A stretch of DNA of 46,046 nt from Verrucomicrobiales bacterium. Its GTDB lineage: Bacteria; Verrucomicrobiota; Verrucomicrobiae; Limisphaerales; UBA1100. This document shows, one piece after another, positions 36,115 through 44,768 of the stretch (position 1 is the stretch's first letter; each line of letters starts with the position of its first letter). The notes beneath the pieces were generated by a model that ran no database searches, had not been told where the DNA came from, and saw only the letters and a program-made list of their open reading frames with translations. The stretch lies in NCBI GenBank assembly GCA_002721895.1, contig PBLV01000023.1, positions 22,589 through 68,634 on the forward strand, read 5' to 3'. Position numbers and translations under genes: made by a program.

Positions 36115-39100
36115 TTACTCATTCAAAAAGGCGATGTCATCCGATTCCAGCCGGAATGCCTTCGGCAGCGCCTTTGCGTCGAGCCGTACGACGATGCGGT
36201 GTTTGCCCGCAGGCAGTTTTGCGGTGAAGGTGTTGCCGCGCTTGAGGGGTTCGCCGTTGATCCACGCCTCAGTCACCAAGCCTCTCGGCAGGCGGAAGGT
36301 CACGTTGCCCGGCTTTTGCACCTCGAAATTGGTGCCGGCGAAAATGTGTACGACGGCCACGTATCGGCCGGTCGCCGTGGCGGTGGTGATGTCGTCGGCT
36401 GGCAGGTCGCCATTCACGCGGGCGGGGACCGTTTGCCAGCCTTCGACCTTTCCGCGGAAACCAAGAACGTGGTGGGTCCATTTTTTGTCGAAACCAGCCT
36501 CGACGATTTTCTCAATGCCATATTGCTCCACGCGATGGGTGCCCGGCAGCAGCTTCCACGTGCGCGCCACGCCGGTCTTGGCGGCGTCGAACGGCCCCGC
36601 TTTGCCCAGCTCGGCGAGGAAACGGTACAGGTGCAGCTGCTCGTCCTCAGGCAAACCCGCGATGAGGCCGGGCGTCATCAGCGAGACCGGCGCAGCATTC
36701 TTTTTGCGGATTTGATTTTTCGGGATGGAAACGAGCTTGTTGGCGAGGTCGCGCAACACCAGCTCGCCGCCCGCATCGCGCACCGCCACCCCGGCGATCG
36801 TGCGGTTGTCTTTCGTCTCCACGACGGTCGTGTGATAGCCCTCCTTAATTTTCCGGTTCGGGTATAATAACGACTCAATAATATAATCCGGCTGCGCACT
36901 GGCGCCCAGCGAGGTAAAGTCCGGCCCGACCTGCCCGCCGGCGCCGCCGATGGCATGGCACACCGTGCAGGCCAGCTCGGCGCGGCGATAGATGCGTTCG
37001 CCGGCGAACGGGTCGCCTTCCTTCATAGCGCGAGCGGCCAGCACCTTCAATTCGGCGGCGGTCAATTGCTTTGTGAGCAGCGACATGTTTTGCGAACGCG
37101 CCAGCGCGGACACCAGCGCCTTTTCATTGCGACCGCCCTCGCGCGCGGCGCGGATGCCGGCGGTGACGACCGCCTTGGGCAGTTGCGCCGCCGCCACGCC
37201 TTCGGCCAACGCACCACCGGCGCCCTTGTGCTGCAACAGCGCACGCCACAGCTCGAGCGCCTGCGTGGATTCTTTCGTGTCCTTCAGCACCGCGAAAATG
37301 GTCGGCAGATTGCCGCGCAAATTAACTGCCGCCAAAGTGCGGGCAGCAGCTTGGCGGACGTTTAATGGCTGCTCATTGGCTGCCAATCCGCGCAGTCCGT
37401 TGATGGCTTTGCCGGTGCGAATTTGGCCGAGGCTGGCGAATGCCGGACCGTTACCCGCCTTGGCCAGTCCAAGGAGGGCATCGACCAGCGGATCGCGTTT
37501 CCACGCGCCGGCCAGTTGGATGGCGGCATCGCGGGTGGCGGCGTCCTCGGCGTTGACGAATGTCTCGAGCCCTTTCAGGTTGCCCGCCGGCCGGGCATTG
37601 CGCAGGCGAGCGGCGTTGGCGAGGGCGTTGAGGACGCGCGGATGGGCGTTGGGCGCGAAGCCATTTTTAATCAGCTGCAGATACAGCGCGCGCAATTCCA
37701 CGCCGCCACCGGCTGCGCCGATCAACTCGATGAGCGGCCCGCTGCCGTCCTTGGGCAGGGGCGCCTTGGCGACGAGTTGGTTGACCAACCGCGCGGCTTT
37801 GCCGGCGTCGATGGATTTCAGCGCGAACGCCGCGTGGGCGGGATTGTCCGGCAGCTTGGCTTGGCCGGTGGAGACCGCCTCGAGCCAACGATCGCCATGG
37901 TCGTTCATGGTGAGCCACAGGGCGTAATCGACAAAGCGGTCAACGGGCTGGTCGAGCACGCGGAGAGCGGTGTTCGCCGCGGCGACCTCGGGCACGGCGC
38001 CCAAGCCCCGCGCCGCCTCAAGCCGCACGCGCGGATGCTTATCCGCCACAGCCATCGACTGCGCATTGAGCGAGTCGTCGATGCGGTCGGCCCAATGATT
38101 GAGCACGCGCGCGGCGGCGGCGCGGATGCGGTGGTCATTGGAGGCGAGTAATTGACGCAGTAATTTTTCGTTCACGTTGTCGACCGCCTCGTGCAGCCAC
38201 AACGCCTCAAGCCGCGCCTTGTCGGTAGTTTGCTTTTTCGTCCATGCGGCGAGGTCGGGCAGAATGGCGGCGCCCTTTTCGTGGAGCACACGACGGGCTT
38301 GGCGTTTCTCGTAGAGATTTTCGCTGAGCAGCGTGTCGAGGAGCTGCGCGTTTTTGAGTTTCGGGAAATTGGTTTTCTTCGCGAGCAGGCGGTCCTTGAA
38401 GGTCACGCGCCAGATGCGGCCGTGGACCTTGTCGCGGCGTGGGTCGCGGAAATCGACTTCGCCGTGCTGGATGATGGGGTTGGACCAGTCGGCGATGTAG
38501 AGCGCGCCGTCGGGGCCTTGCTTGATGTCGATGGGGCGGAAGCTGGTGGCGCTGCTGCGGATGAAATCGCCCTCATGCTTGGCGGCAAAGCCGGCGCCGC
38601 TTTCGCTGAGGGTGAAGCGCACGATCCGATGCGCGCGAAAATCGCAGGTGACGGCGACGCCGCGAAAGTTTTCGGGCAGGTGCGGGCTGTTGATGATTTC
38701 GAGCCCGGCGAATTTCGGGTAATTGCCCGGGCTAACGCTGCCCATGATGCGGCGCGCGCGGGCGTAGGTGAAATACATCGCGCCGGGAATGGCGTAGCTG
38801 ATGCCCTGGAAGCCGGCGCCGTCGGTGACGAAGGCCTGGCCGAAGTCGTCGAAATGGTGACCCCACGGATTGCACCAGCCGCGATAGGCGATGCCGGCGC
38901 GGAGGCTGTCCGGGCGCAGGTGCCAAATGCCGCCGCTCTTCAGGCGCACGACGCCGTGGGGCGTCTCCACGTGGCTACGTATGTAAATGGACTGATTAAA
39001 ATATAAGCGACCGTCATGCCCCCAGCGCAGGGTATGCAGCGTGTGGTGGGTGTCCTCGGTGCCGAAGCCGGAGAGGACGATGCGTTTCTGGTCCGCCTTG

Positions 39101-40473
39101 CCGTCGCCATCGGTATCGGCAAGGTGCAGCAGCTCGGTGCTTTGGGCAACGTATGCGCCGCCATCGCCGGGCTCAATGCCGGTAGGGATAAAGAGACCAT
39201 CAGCGAACACGGTCGTTTTGTCCGCCACGCCGTTGCCGGTGGTGTCCTCGAGCACGACGATTTTATCATCAGCAACCTGCCCGGGCTTCACCTGCGGATA
39301 AACCGACGAGGTGGCGACCCACAGGCGTCCTTGGGGATCGAAGTTCATCTGGATTGGCTTGGCGAGCGACGGGTTTTCGGCGAAGAGTTTTACTTCAACG
39401 CCCGGCATGGTGGTGAATTCGGGGAGTTTTTGCGGTTTGAAGGGAACGGCTTGTTCGGGCAAGCGCGGCTTTTGACCATTCTTGGGTGGCGTGACGCCAA
39501 CTTGCTTGGGCTTTGGCAGGGGAGCCTCGGCGGGCTGTTTTGGCCGGGAATTTTTAGGTGGCTGAAGGTCTCTTAGGGCGGCGATTTTCTTTTCCTCGGC
39601 GGCGATGAGTGGGTCGAATTGCGGAATCTCGACGGCGTTGTTGCCCTGCTCATGTTTGCGGAAGCCGAAAATGTACGCCATGTTTTGTGGGCGCGAGCGG
39701 TCGAAGAAGAGTTCGTTTTTGCGGTGAATGATTTTGCGCAGCAGGATGGCCTGACCGGAATGAAGGCGCGGATGCTTGGGGATGCCGAGATCGGTGCCGA
39801 TGCGGTCGGCGATGGTGCGGTAGCCGGCGTCGTGGGCGTGGATGCCGTTTTCAGTCAGTGGCGGGCGTTTGCCGGCGTGGACGCGGAAGAGGTCGACGTA
39901 ATAAGTGCGCCGGGCGGTGGCGAGCTGGCGGAGTTGCGCGGTGTAAGCGGCGAGCTGGGCATTGTGATTGGCGGGATCGGGCAACGCGCCGCCAAGCGCC
40001 TCATGCCGCAGCGGCGAAAGGATGACGAATCGGACGCCCGGCGCGAGCTTGGCAATGGTGTCCATGAGCGCCTCCATCTCCTTGCCGAACTGCTCCGGCT
40101 GTCCCTCAAACGAACTAGCCATGCCGTAGCCGAGGAACACGATTGTCGGCTTCACGAGCTGAATCTGTTTCTGCAACTGCTGCCAGCCCTCGTCCGCCGG
40201 CTCGTAGCCCGCCTGTTTCAGGCTGAGTCCCGCGCGAGAGATGCCGCGCGGCGTGTCGCCACTCCAGCCGAGGTTGCGAAAAATGACTTGCCGCTTCGGC
40301 CAAGCCGTCGTGAGGCGCAACTCGATGTGGCCGTACACCTGCGCCCGCTCCATCAGCGCATCACCAAGGAAAGCGACGCGGTCACCATCCTTGAGCTGTA
40401 GCGGCGGGAGCTGAAACGCCTGCAGAGAAAAAGTGAGGAGGAAAATCACCAAAGACCAAGTTCTGAGGCCCAT
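36115..40473 (-). CDS. Giant SGNH hydrolase / PVC heme-binding propeller / HEAT / cytochrome c fusion protein
   Basis: A 1452-residue exported protein. After a signal peptide (MGLRTWSLVIFLLTFSLQAF) comes an SGNH/GDSL-like domain (DRVAFLGDALMERAQVYGHI, NLGWSGDT, and IHAHDAGYRTIADRIG as the His block). A Pro/Lys-rich linker follows near residue 330. Next is a membrane-bound-dehydrogenase-type beta-propeller (GVEVKLFAENPSLAKPIQMN, IADWSNPIIQHGEVDF), then about 400 residues of HEAT-like helical repeats. A cytochrome c domain has CTVCHAIGGAGGQVGPD near residue 1169, and a C-terminal beta domain closes the protein. Upstream ATGs at 40521 (with AAGGA six bases before it) and 40575 are possible starts. 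It lies 18 bases before the DUF1549/1553 gene on the same strand, probably the same operon. Confidence 0.88.
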   Translation of the reverse strand: MGLRTWSLVIFLLTFSLQAFQLPPLQLKDGDRVAFLGDALMERAQVYGHIELRLTTAWPKRQVIFRNLGWSGDTPRGISRAGLSLKQAGYEPADEGWQQLQKQIQLVKPTIVFLGYGMASSFEGQPEQFGKEMEALMDTIAKLAPGVRFVILSPLRHEALGGALPDPANHNAQLAAYTAQLRQLATARRTYYVDLFRVHAGKRPPLTENGIHAHDAGYRTIADRIGTDLGIPKHPRLHSGQAILLRKIIHRKNELFFDRSRPQNMAYIFGFRKHEQGNNAVEIPQFDPLIAAEEKKIAALRDLQPPKNSRPKQPAEAPLPKPKQVGVTPPKNGQKPRLPEQAVPFKPQKLPEFTTMPGVEVKLFAENPSLAKPIQMNFDPQGRLWVATSSVYPQVKPGQVADDKIVVLEDTTGNGVADKTTVFADGLFIPTGIEPGDGGAYVAQSTELLHLADTDGDGKADQKRIVLSGFGTEDTHHTLHTLRWGHDGRLYFNQSIYIRSHVETPHGVVRLKSGGIWHLRPDSLRAGIAYRGWCNPWGHHFDDFGQAFVTDGAGFQGISYAIPGAMYFTYARARRIMGSVSPGNYPKFAGLEIINSPHLPENFRGVAVTCDFRAHRIVRFTLSESGAGFAAKHEGDFIRSSATSFRPIDIKQGPDGALYIADWSNPIIQHGEVDFRDPRRDKVHGRIWRVTFKDRLLAKKTNFPKLKNAQLLDTLLSENLYEKRQARRVLHEKGAAILPDLAAWTKKQTTDKARLEALWLHEAVDNVNEKLLRQLLASNDHRIRAAAARVLNHWADRIDDSLNAQSMAVADKHPRVRLEAARGLGAVPEVAAANTALRVLDQPVDRFVDYALWLTMNDHGDRWLEAVSTGQAKLPDNPAHAAFALKSIDAGKAARLVNQLVAKAPLPKDGSGPLIELIGAAGGGVELRALYLQLIKNGFAPNAHPRVLNALANAARLRNARPAGNLKGLETFVNAEDAATRDAAIQLAGAWKRDPLVDALLGLAKAGNGPAFASLGQIRTGKAINGLRGLAANEQPLNVRQAAARTLAAVNLRGNLPTIFAVLKDTKESTQALELWRALLQHKGAGGALAEGVAAAQLPKAVVTAGIRAAREGGRNEKALVSALARSQNMSLLTKQLTAAELKVLAARAMKEGDPFAGERIYRRAELACTVCHAIGGAGGQVGPDFTSLGASAQPDYIIESLLYPNRKIKEGYHTTVVETKDNRTIAGVAVRDAGGELVLRDLANKLVSIPKNQIRKKNAAPVSLMTPGLIAGLPEDEQLHLYRFLAELGKAGPFDAAKTGVARTWKLLPGTHRVEQYGIEKIVEAGFDKKWTHHVLGFRGKVEGWQTVPARVNGDLPADDITTATATGRYVAVVHIFAGTNFEVQKPGNVTFRLPRGLVTEAWINGEPLKRGNTFTAKLPAGKHRIVVRLDAKALPKAFRLESDDIAFLNE

Positions 40474-40653
40474 GCACCAAGGTTGTGTTTCGCTATAACG
40501 GGTCAATTGAGATTTGGTCATTAAAAATCCTTGATCATTAAGAACTGGAAATTGGTCGTTTTGAACTCGCCCCATTCAATCGTGCCTTTCGTTACCTTGC
40601 AATTTCCTTTTGCACATCCGCCGGGGTTGGGTCAGAATGAGGACGTGTTAGCC

Positions 40654-41418
40654 ATGAGTCACCCCCATGCGATAGCTGTCTTGGCGATGGCTGGAGCTGC
40701 AGATTGGGTGGCTTGGATCATGCTCGGCTTGTTCCTGGGCGTTCTGATTGTGGCGGGAGTTTTCTGGGTATTGGCGCGACATGAAGTGAGGCAAATGCGG
40801 CGGCGCGCCCCTCGGCCTTCCTGGGAGCCTCTGCCGGATTTCAGTCTGCCCTCGCAATGGCTGGCCATCCGCAGTGGCAATGTGGCGGCGGTCCAGCAGG
40901 CGCTGGGACTGGCCAATCCGCAGCAATGTTCCTGGGCAGAAGGCTTTTCCGTCTCGCATGGTCAAAGGCTGTTCATTGCGCCCCCGGTTCAAGGCTGGAT
41001 TCTCGTGGTTGGCCCTGCACTCCCAGTGCCGGAAGATGACATTGACCGTTGCTTTTATTTTATAACCCGACTCAGCCACCAACTGGGGCACGTCCAGTTT
41101 TTCAGCCGTAACCGTGCCTTGGGCCATCACGCCTGGGCGCGTGCTCAAACGGGCCGTATCGAGCGGGCCTATGCCTGGGCTGGTGAAACGCTCTGGAACC
41201 AAGGCGCGGCGACCCGGGACGAAAAAGAATTGAACATGCGCTGTCAGCCATACGGCCAGACGGTTGTGGAGTTGGATTATCGCGATCTGGACCGACTAAC
41301 GGAGAACACGGAGAATGTCCCGCGTCTGGCCGCGCGCTGGAGCATGGACCCGGCCTCGCTGCCCGGACGAATGCGGGCAGTCGAGCCGGGCATCTCAGGT
41401 GAAATTGCCGCAGCCTGA
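40654..41418 (+). CDS. Conserved membrane-anchored protein of unknown function
   Basis: A 254-residue protein with one N-terminal transmembrane helix (VAWIMLGLFLGVLIVAGVFW, then VLARHE) followed by a basic stretch (RQMRRRAPRPSW) and a soluble domain. The domain contains WLAIRSGNVAAVQQALGLAN, GFSVSHGQRLFIAPPVQGWI, LSHQLGHVQFFSRNRALGHH and RAYAWAGETLWNQGAATRDE. I do not recognise a characterised family; the well-ordered conserved-looking segments suggest a real folded domain. GAGGA ten bases before this ATG decides the start over upstream in-frame codons. It is divergent from the giant heme protein. Confidence 0.75.
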   Translation: MSHPHAIAVLAMAGAADWVAWIMLGLFLGVLIVAGVFWVLARHEVRQMRRRAPRPSWEPLPDFSLPSQWLAIRSGNVAAVQQALGLANPQQCSWAEGFSVSHGQRLFIAPPVQGWILVVGPALPVPEDDIDRCFYFITRLSHQLGHVQFFSRNRALGHHAWARAQTGRIERAYAWAGETLWNQGAATRDEKELNMRCQPYGQTVVELDYRDLDRLTENTENVPRLAARWSMDPASLPGRMRAVEPGISGEIAAA

Positions 41419-41483
41419 GTTGCCACCGTGATTTAAGGCAAAACACAGGCGTGCCCTGCGCGCCGCAACCTGTTTTAAAAAAC

Positions 41484-42065
41484 ATGTCACTTGAACTCGC
41501 ACTAAAGCAAATCCCCAAAACCATCAAGGCCGATGACGGAATCGAGCTGCAGGTCCGCCCGCTGGAAAGCAGTGATGAAAAGGCCCTACTGGGTTTCTTT
41601 AAGAAGCTCCCGGAGCCGGAGTTGATGTTTTTCAAAAACCGCGTGACTGACCCGGAGATCATACAAGGCTGGTGTCAGAATATCGACTTGGGGACGAACC
41701 TGCCGCTGCTGGCCATCGACAATGGCGAAGTTGTTGCCGTGGCCACGCTGCACCAAAAGTTGGGTGGCTGGAAACGCCACATCGGTCGCGTCAGCGCGAG
41801 TGTGCTGACGAAATACCGACAGAAAGGAATCGTCGGCCAACTGGTCGATGCGCTGGTCAACTGCGCGCGCATGAGCGGCTTGAGCAAGGTGGAGGCGGAG
41901 TTCATTGGCAAACAGGAAGGCGCGCAGAAGCTCTTTGCCATGCAAGGCTTCACCCACCTCCTGAAGTTGGAGGATTATGTCCAAGACATGCAGGCCATCA
42001 CGCATGATTACGTGTTGATGGGCATGGACCTGAAGACTGATGAGGAATATGCCGGGATGGGGTGA
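41484..42065 (+). CDS. GNAT-family N-acetyltransferase
   Basis: A 193-residue protein with the GNAT fold: an N-terminal segment IELQVRPLESSDEKALLGFF and a central strand LLAIDNGEVVAVATLHQ. Motif A is RVSASVLTKYRQKGIVGQLV, in which RQKGIVG is the Q/RxxGxG/A acetyl-CoA pyrophosphate loop. KVEAEFIGKQEGAQKLFAMQ and GFTHLLKLEDYV form the end of the domain. The acyl acceptor is unknown. The start at 41484 gives MSLELALKQI; the upstream in-frame ATG at 41451 adds 11 residues unlike the family. It overlaps the next gene and is probably co-transcribed with it. Confidence 0.87.
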   Translation: MSLELALKQIPKTIKADDGIELQVRPLESSDEKALLGFFKKLPEPELMFFKNRVTDPEIIQGWCQNIDLGTNLPLLAIDNGEVVAVATLHQKLGGWKRHIGRVSASVLTKYRQKGIVGQLVDALVNCARMSGLSKVEAEFIGKQEGAQKLFAMQGFTHLLKLEDYVQDMQAITHDYVLMGMDLKTDEEYAGMG

Positions 42066-42340
42066 TGCCGCCGGCCTTTTGCCCCAGTTGCGGAGCGGCA
42101 ATTCCCGAGGATGCCATAGCTTGCCCTGAGTGCGGTTCCGATGAAGAAACCGGCTGGAGCGTGGATGCCCACGCCCAATCCCTCGGCCTACCGGATGATG
42201 ATTTTGATTATGACGAATTTGTGGGCCGAGAGTTTGGGGATGAACCGCGCGAGCTAAAACCACGCGGCCTCCATTGGTTTTGGTGGCTCGTGGGTGCGGG
42301 CTTATTGACAGTTCTCGTTTGGATGTGGGTTATTCGATAA
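42065..42340 (+). CDS. Zinc-ribbon protein with C-terminal membrane anchor
   Basis: A 91-residue protein with an N-terminal zinc ribbon FCPSCGAAIPEDAIACPECG (two CxxC pairs), an acidic middle (DDDFDYDEF), and a C-terminal transmembrane helix (LHWFWWLVGAGLLTVLVWMW) ending VIR, so tail-anchored. A GTG at 42062, overlapping the GNAT stop as GTGA, is an equally possible start, adding one Met. Function is unknown. The tight overlap suggests co-expression with the acetyltransferase. Confidence 0.8.
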   Translation: MPPAFCPSCGAAIPEDAIACPECGSDEETGWSVDAHAQSLGLPDDDFDYDEFVGREFGDEPRELKPRGLHWFWWLVGAGLLTVLVWMWVIR

Positions 42341-42434
42341 TGGGTTGGCCGTATGTGGTTTAATCATTCGACAGCAATCCGGCCACTGGATTACTCTGGA
42401 CAGATTCACGCCAAACACTCCCTGAAACATTAAA

Positions 42435-43658
42435 ATGAAACCCACACTGCTTCTGCTTGCATTAGCCTTTACGCTCCATGCGGAGGACTGGCCTCAATTC
42501 CTCGGTCCGCGGCGTGATGGAAGCTATGCTGGCACGGGGCTGGCAGCGCGCTGGCCGGCGGATGGACCGAAAATACTCTGGAGAAAAAACGTCGGCACCG
42601 GCTGGAGCGGCGCGACGGTGGCGGAGGGCAAGGCGATCCTGTTTCATCGCAGTGGCAACGATGAAATTGTTGAATGTGTGAGCGCCGCAAGTGGGAAAGT
42701 GCTTTGGAAACATTCGTACGGCTCAGACTATCGCGACCAGTTTGGCAAAGACAATGGACCGCGTTCCACACCGGCCATCGCAGATGGACGGGTTTACACC
42801 ATGGGCGCGGGCGGCGTGGTTACTGCCTTGGACTTCAAGACAGGCAAGGCGTTGTGGCGGGTTGACACAGCACGGCAATTTCGAGCCAGTATCGGCTTTT
42901 TCGGACTGGCCTGCTCACCATTGGTTCATGGCAAAAACCTACTGTTAAACATTGGCGGAGAAAACAACGCGGGCATCGTCGCGTTTGACACCCGTTCCGG
43001 GAAACTGCGCTGGAAGACATCCACGGACAACACAAGCTATTCCTCACCCATGATTGCCAAGCTGGACGGCCAAAATCGCGCCTTGTTCTTCACCCGCGCG
43101 GGACTGGAGGCGGTTGCGCCGGACACGGGCAAAACCATTTTCAAATTTCCTTGGCGGCCGGCCATCCAAGCCTCGGTGAATGCCGCCACGCCGCTGGTGA
43201 GCGGCAACTGGGTTTTCATTTCGACCAGTTATGGAAAAGGCGCTGCCGTGTTGGCGACAAAGGACGACGCCACCGAAACCGTATGGGCTCGTGATGGTGT
43301 GATGAGCAACCAATACGCAACCTGTGTGCTTCAAGACGGACACCTCTATGGCTTTCACGGGCGAGCGGATGTGGGTGGCTGCGAGCTGCGTTGCGTGGAA
43401 TTAAAAACCGGTACGGTTAAATGGAGCCAACCCGGCCTGCAGTCCGGCACTGTCACCCTTGCAAAGGAGGATTTGCTTGTCTTGACGGAACGCGGCGAAT
43501 TATTGCGCGCGCCCGCCAACCCCGCGGGATTCCGGCCGACCGGCAGAGCCCAGATCCTAGGCTTTAACACCCGCGCCTATCCCGCCCTTGCCAATGGGCT
43601 GCTCATTGCCCGCGACAAAAATCAGTTCATTTGCGCCGATTTGCGCCAGGCGGAATAA
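42435..43658 (+). CDS. Exported PQQ-like beta-propeller protein
   Basis: A 407-residue secreted protein. A signal peptide (MKPTLLLLALAFTLHA, then ED) leads into DWPQFLGPRRDGSYAGTGLA, the usual opening of PVC PQQ-like propellers. Repeats carry the W-docking motif (ASGKVLWKHSYGS, KTGKALWRVDTARQ, RSGKLRWKTSTDN, KTGTVKWSQPG). No dehydrogenase active-site residues or heme motif are visible, so it is probably a non-enzymatic or BamB/dehydrogenase-like propeller. It is first of three same-strand propeller genes, with a 94-base gap upstream that shows no clear promoter. Confidence 0.88.
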   Translation: MKPTLLLLALAFTLHAEDWPQFLGPRRDGSYAGTGLAARWPADGPKILWRKNVGTGWSGATVAEGKAILFHRSGNDEIVECVSAASGKVLWKHSYGSDYRDQFGKDNGPRSTPAIADGRVYTMGAGGVVTALDFKTGKALWRVDTARQFRASIGFFGLACSPLVHGKNLLLNIGGENNAGIVAFDTRSGKLRWKTSTDNTSYSSPMIAKLDGQNRALFFTRAGLEAVAPDTGKTIFKFPWRPAIQASVNAATPLVSGNWVFISTSYGKGAAVLATKDDATETVWARDGVMSNQYATCVLQDGHLYGFHGRADVGGCELRCVELKTGTVKWSQPGLQSGTVTLAKEDLLVLTERGELLRAPANPAGFRPTGRAQILGFNTRAYPALANGLLIARDKNQFICADLRQAE

Positions 43659-43700
43659 CGGCTTGGCCGCCCCACATGATCGGGCTAGCCTTTTGCCCGC

Positions 43701-44768
43701 ATGAGAATTCCCGCTCTCCTCTGCCTGGCATTGACCCTGTTGCTGACCGCTTGCGAGGCACCACCAAGCCCAACGCCAAGGCCTGCACCGACGCCCCCTG
43801 CACCGTCCTTCCCCTCCATTGGCGCTGTGGAACGATTGGATTCCGCGCTGGACAGCCTAATTTCCACCAACGCCGTGATAGAAAAACTGGGGAGCGGCTT
43901 TAAATGGGCGGAAGGCCCTGTCTGGGTGCGCACCTCACAGGGAGACCGCTTCATCCTCTTTTCTGATATCCCGCCCAACAAGATTTACAAGTGGAGCGAA
44001 ACGGGAGGACTGGTCGAATTCCTTCACCCCAGCGGCTATACGGGCACCACACCGCGTACGGGGGAACCCGGCTCCAACGGACTGCTGCTGGATCGATTCG
44101 GGCGGCTGGTGCTTTGCCAGCATGGCGACCGGCGCATCGCGCGCCTTGGCATTTCCCTCAACAACCCTCGGCCCGTGTTTGAAACCATTGTGGACCGTTA
44201 TCAAGGCAAGCGCTTCAACAGCCCCAATGACGCGTGTTACAGTAAAAACGGAGACCTATATTTCACTGACCCTCCCTATGGACTGGAGAAGAGAATGGCC
44301 GATCCTGCCAAGGAATTAAGCTTTCAGGGTGTTTACCGGCTCAGCCGGGATGGGGAATTGAAGCTGCTCACGGACAAGATTGCTTATCCCAATGGCATCG
44401 CCTTGTCACCGGACGAATCAATCCTGTACGTTGCCGAAAGCGGGCCGGACACTAAAATTCACGCCTTTCAAGTAAAACCGGATGGAACGATCGACGAGGG
44501 CAGGATATTTTTTGACCCCACGTCATTGCGGCAGGCAGGCCGCCGGGGGGGCTGTGATGGATTAAAAGTGGATGTGAACGGCAACCTGTTTGCCACGGGG
44601 CCGGGCGGGGTGCTGATCCTGACACCAACCGGAAAACACCTTGGCACCATCAACACAGGCACGCGCATTGCCAATGTCGGCTGGGGGGATGATGGAAGCA
44701 CGCTTTACCTCACTGCACACATGCACTTGTGCCGAGTTCGCACGAAAACAAAAGGGGCTGGATTTTGA
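43701..44768 (+). CDS. SMP-30/gluconolactonase-like lipoprotein
   Basis: A 355-residue lipid-anchored protein: the lipobox LLTAC (cysteine near residue 18) follows a hydrophobic signal. A Pro-rich linker (PSPTPRPAPTPPAPS) then leads to a six-bladed SMP-30/gluconolactonase propeller. Family landmarks are WAEGPVWV (metal-binding Glu), GEPGSNGLLLDRFGRLVLCQ, RFNSPNDACYSKNGDLYFTD (Asn/Asp ligands), PYGLEKR, and YPNGIALSPDESILYVAESG. Members hydrolyse sugar lactones or related esters; the substrate here is unknown. It ends with its stop directly followed by the ATG of the next propeller gene. Confidence 0.9.
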   Translation: MRIPALLCLALTLLLTACEAPPSPTPRPAPTPPAPSFPSIGAVERLDSALDSLISTNAVIEKLGSGFKWAEGPVWVRTSQGDRFILFSDIPPNKIYKWSETGGLVEFLHPSGYTGTTPRTGEPGSNGLLLDRFGRLVLCQHGDRRIARLGISLNNPRPVFETIVDRYQGKRFNSPNDACYSKNGDLYFTDPPYGLEKRMADPAKELSFQGVYRLSRDGELKLLTDKIAYPNGIALSPDESILYVAESGPDTKIHAFQVKPDGTIDEGRIFFDPTSLRQAGRRGGCDGLKVDVNGNLFATGPGGVLILTPTGKHLGTINTGTRIANVGWGDDGSTLYLTAHMHLCRVRTKTKGAGF

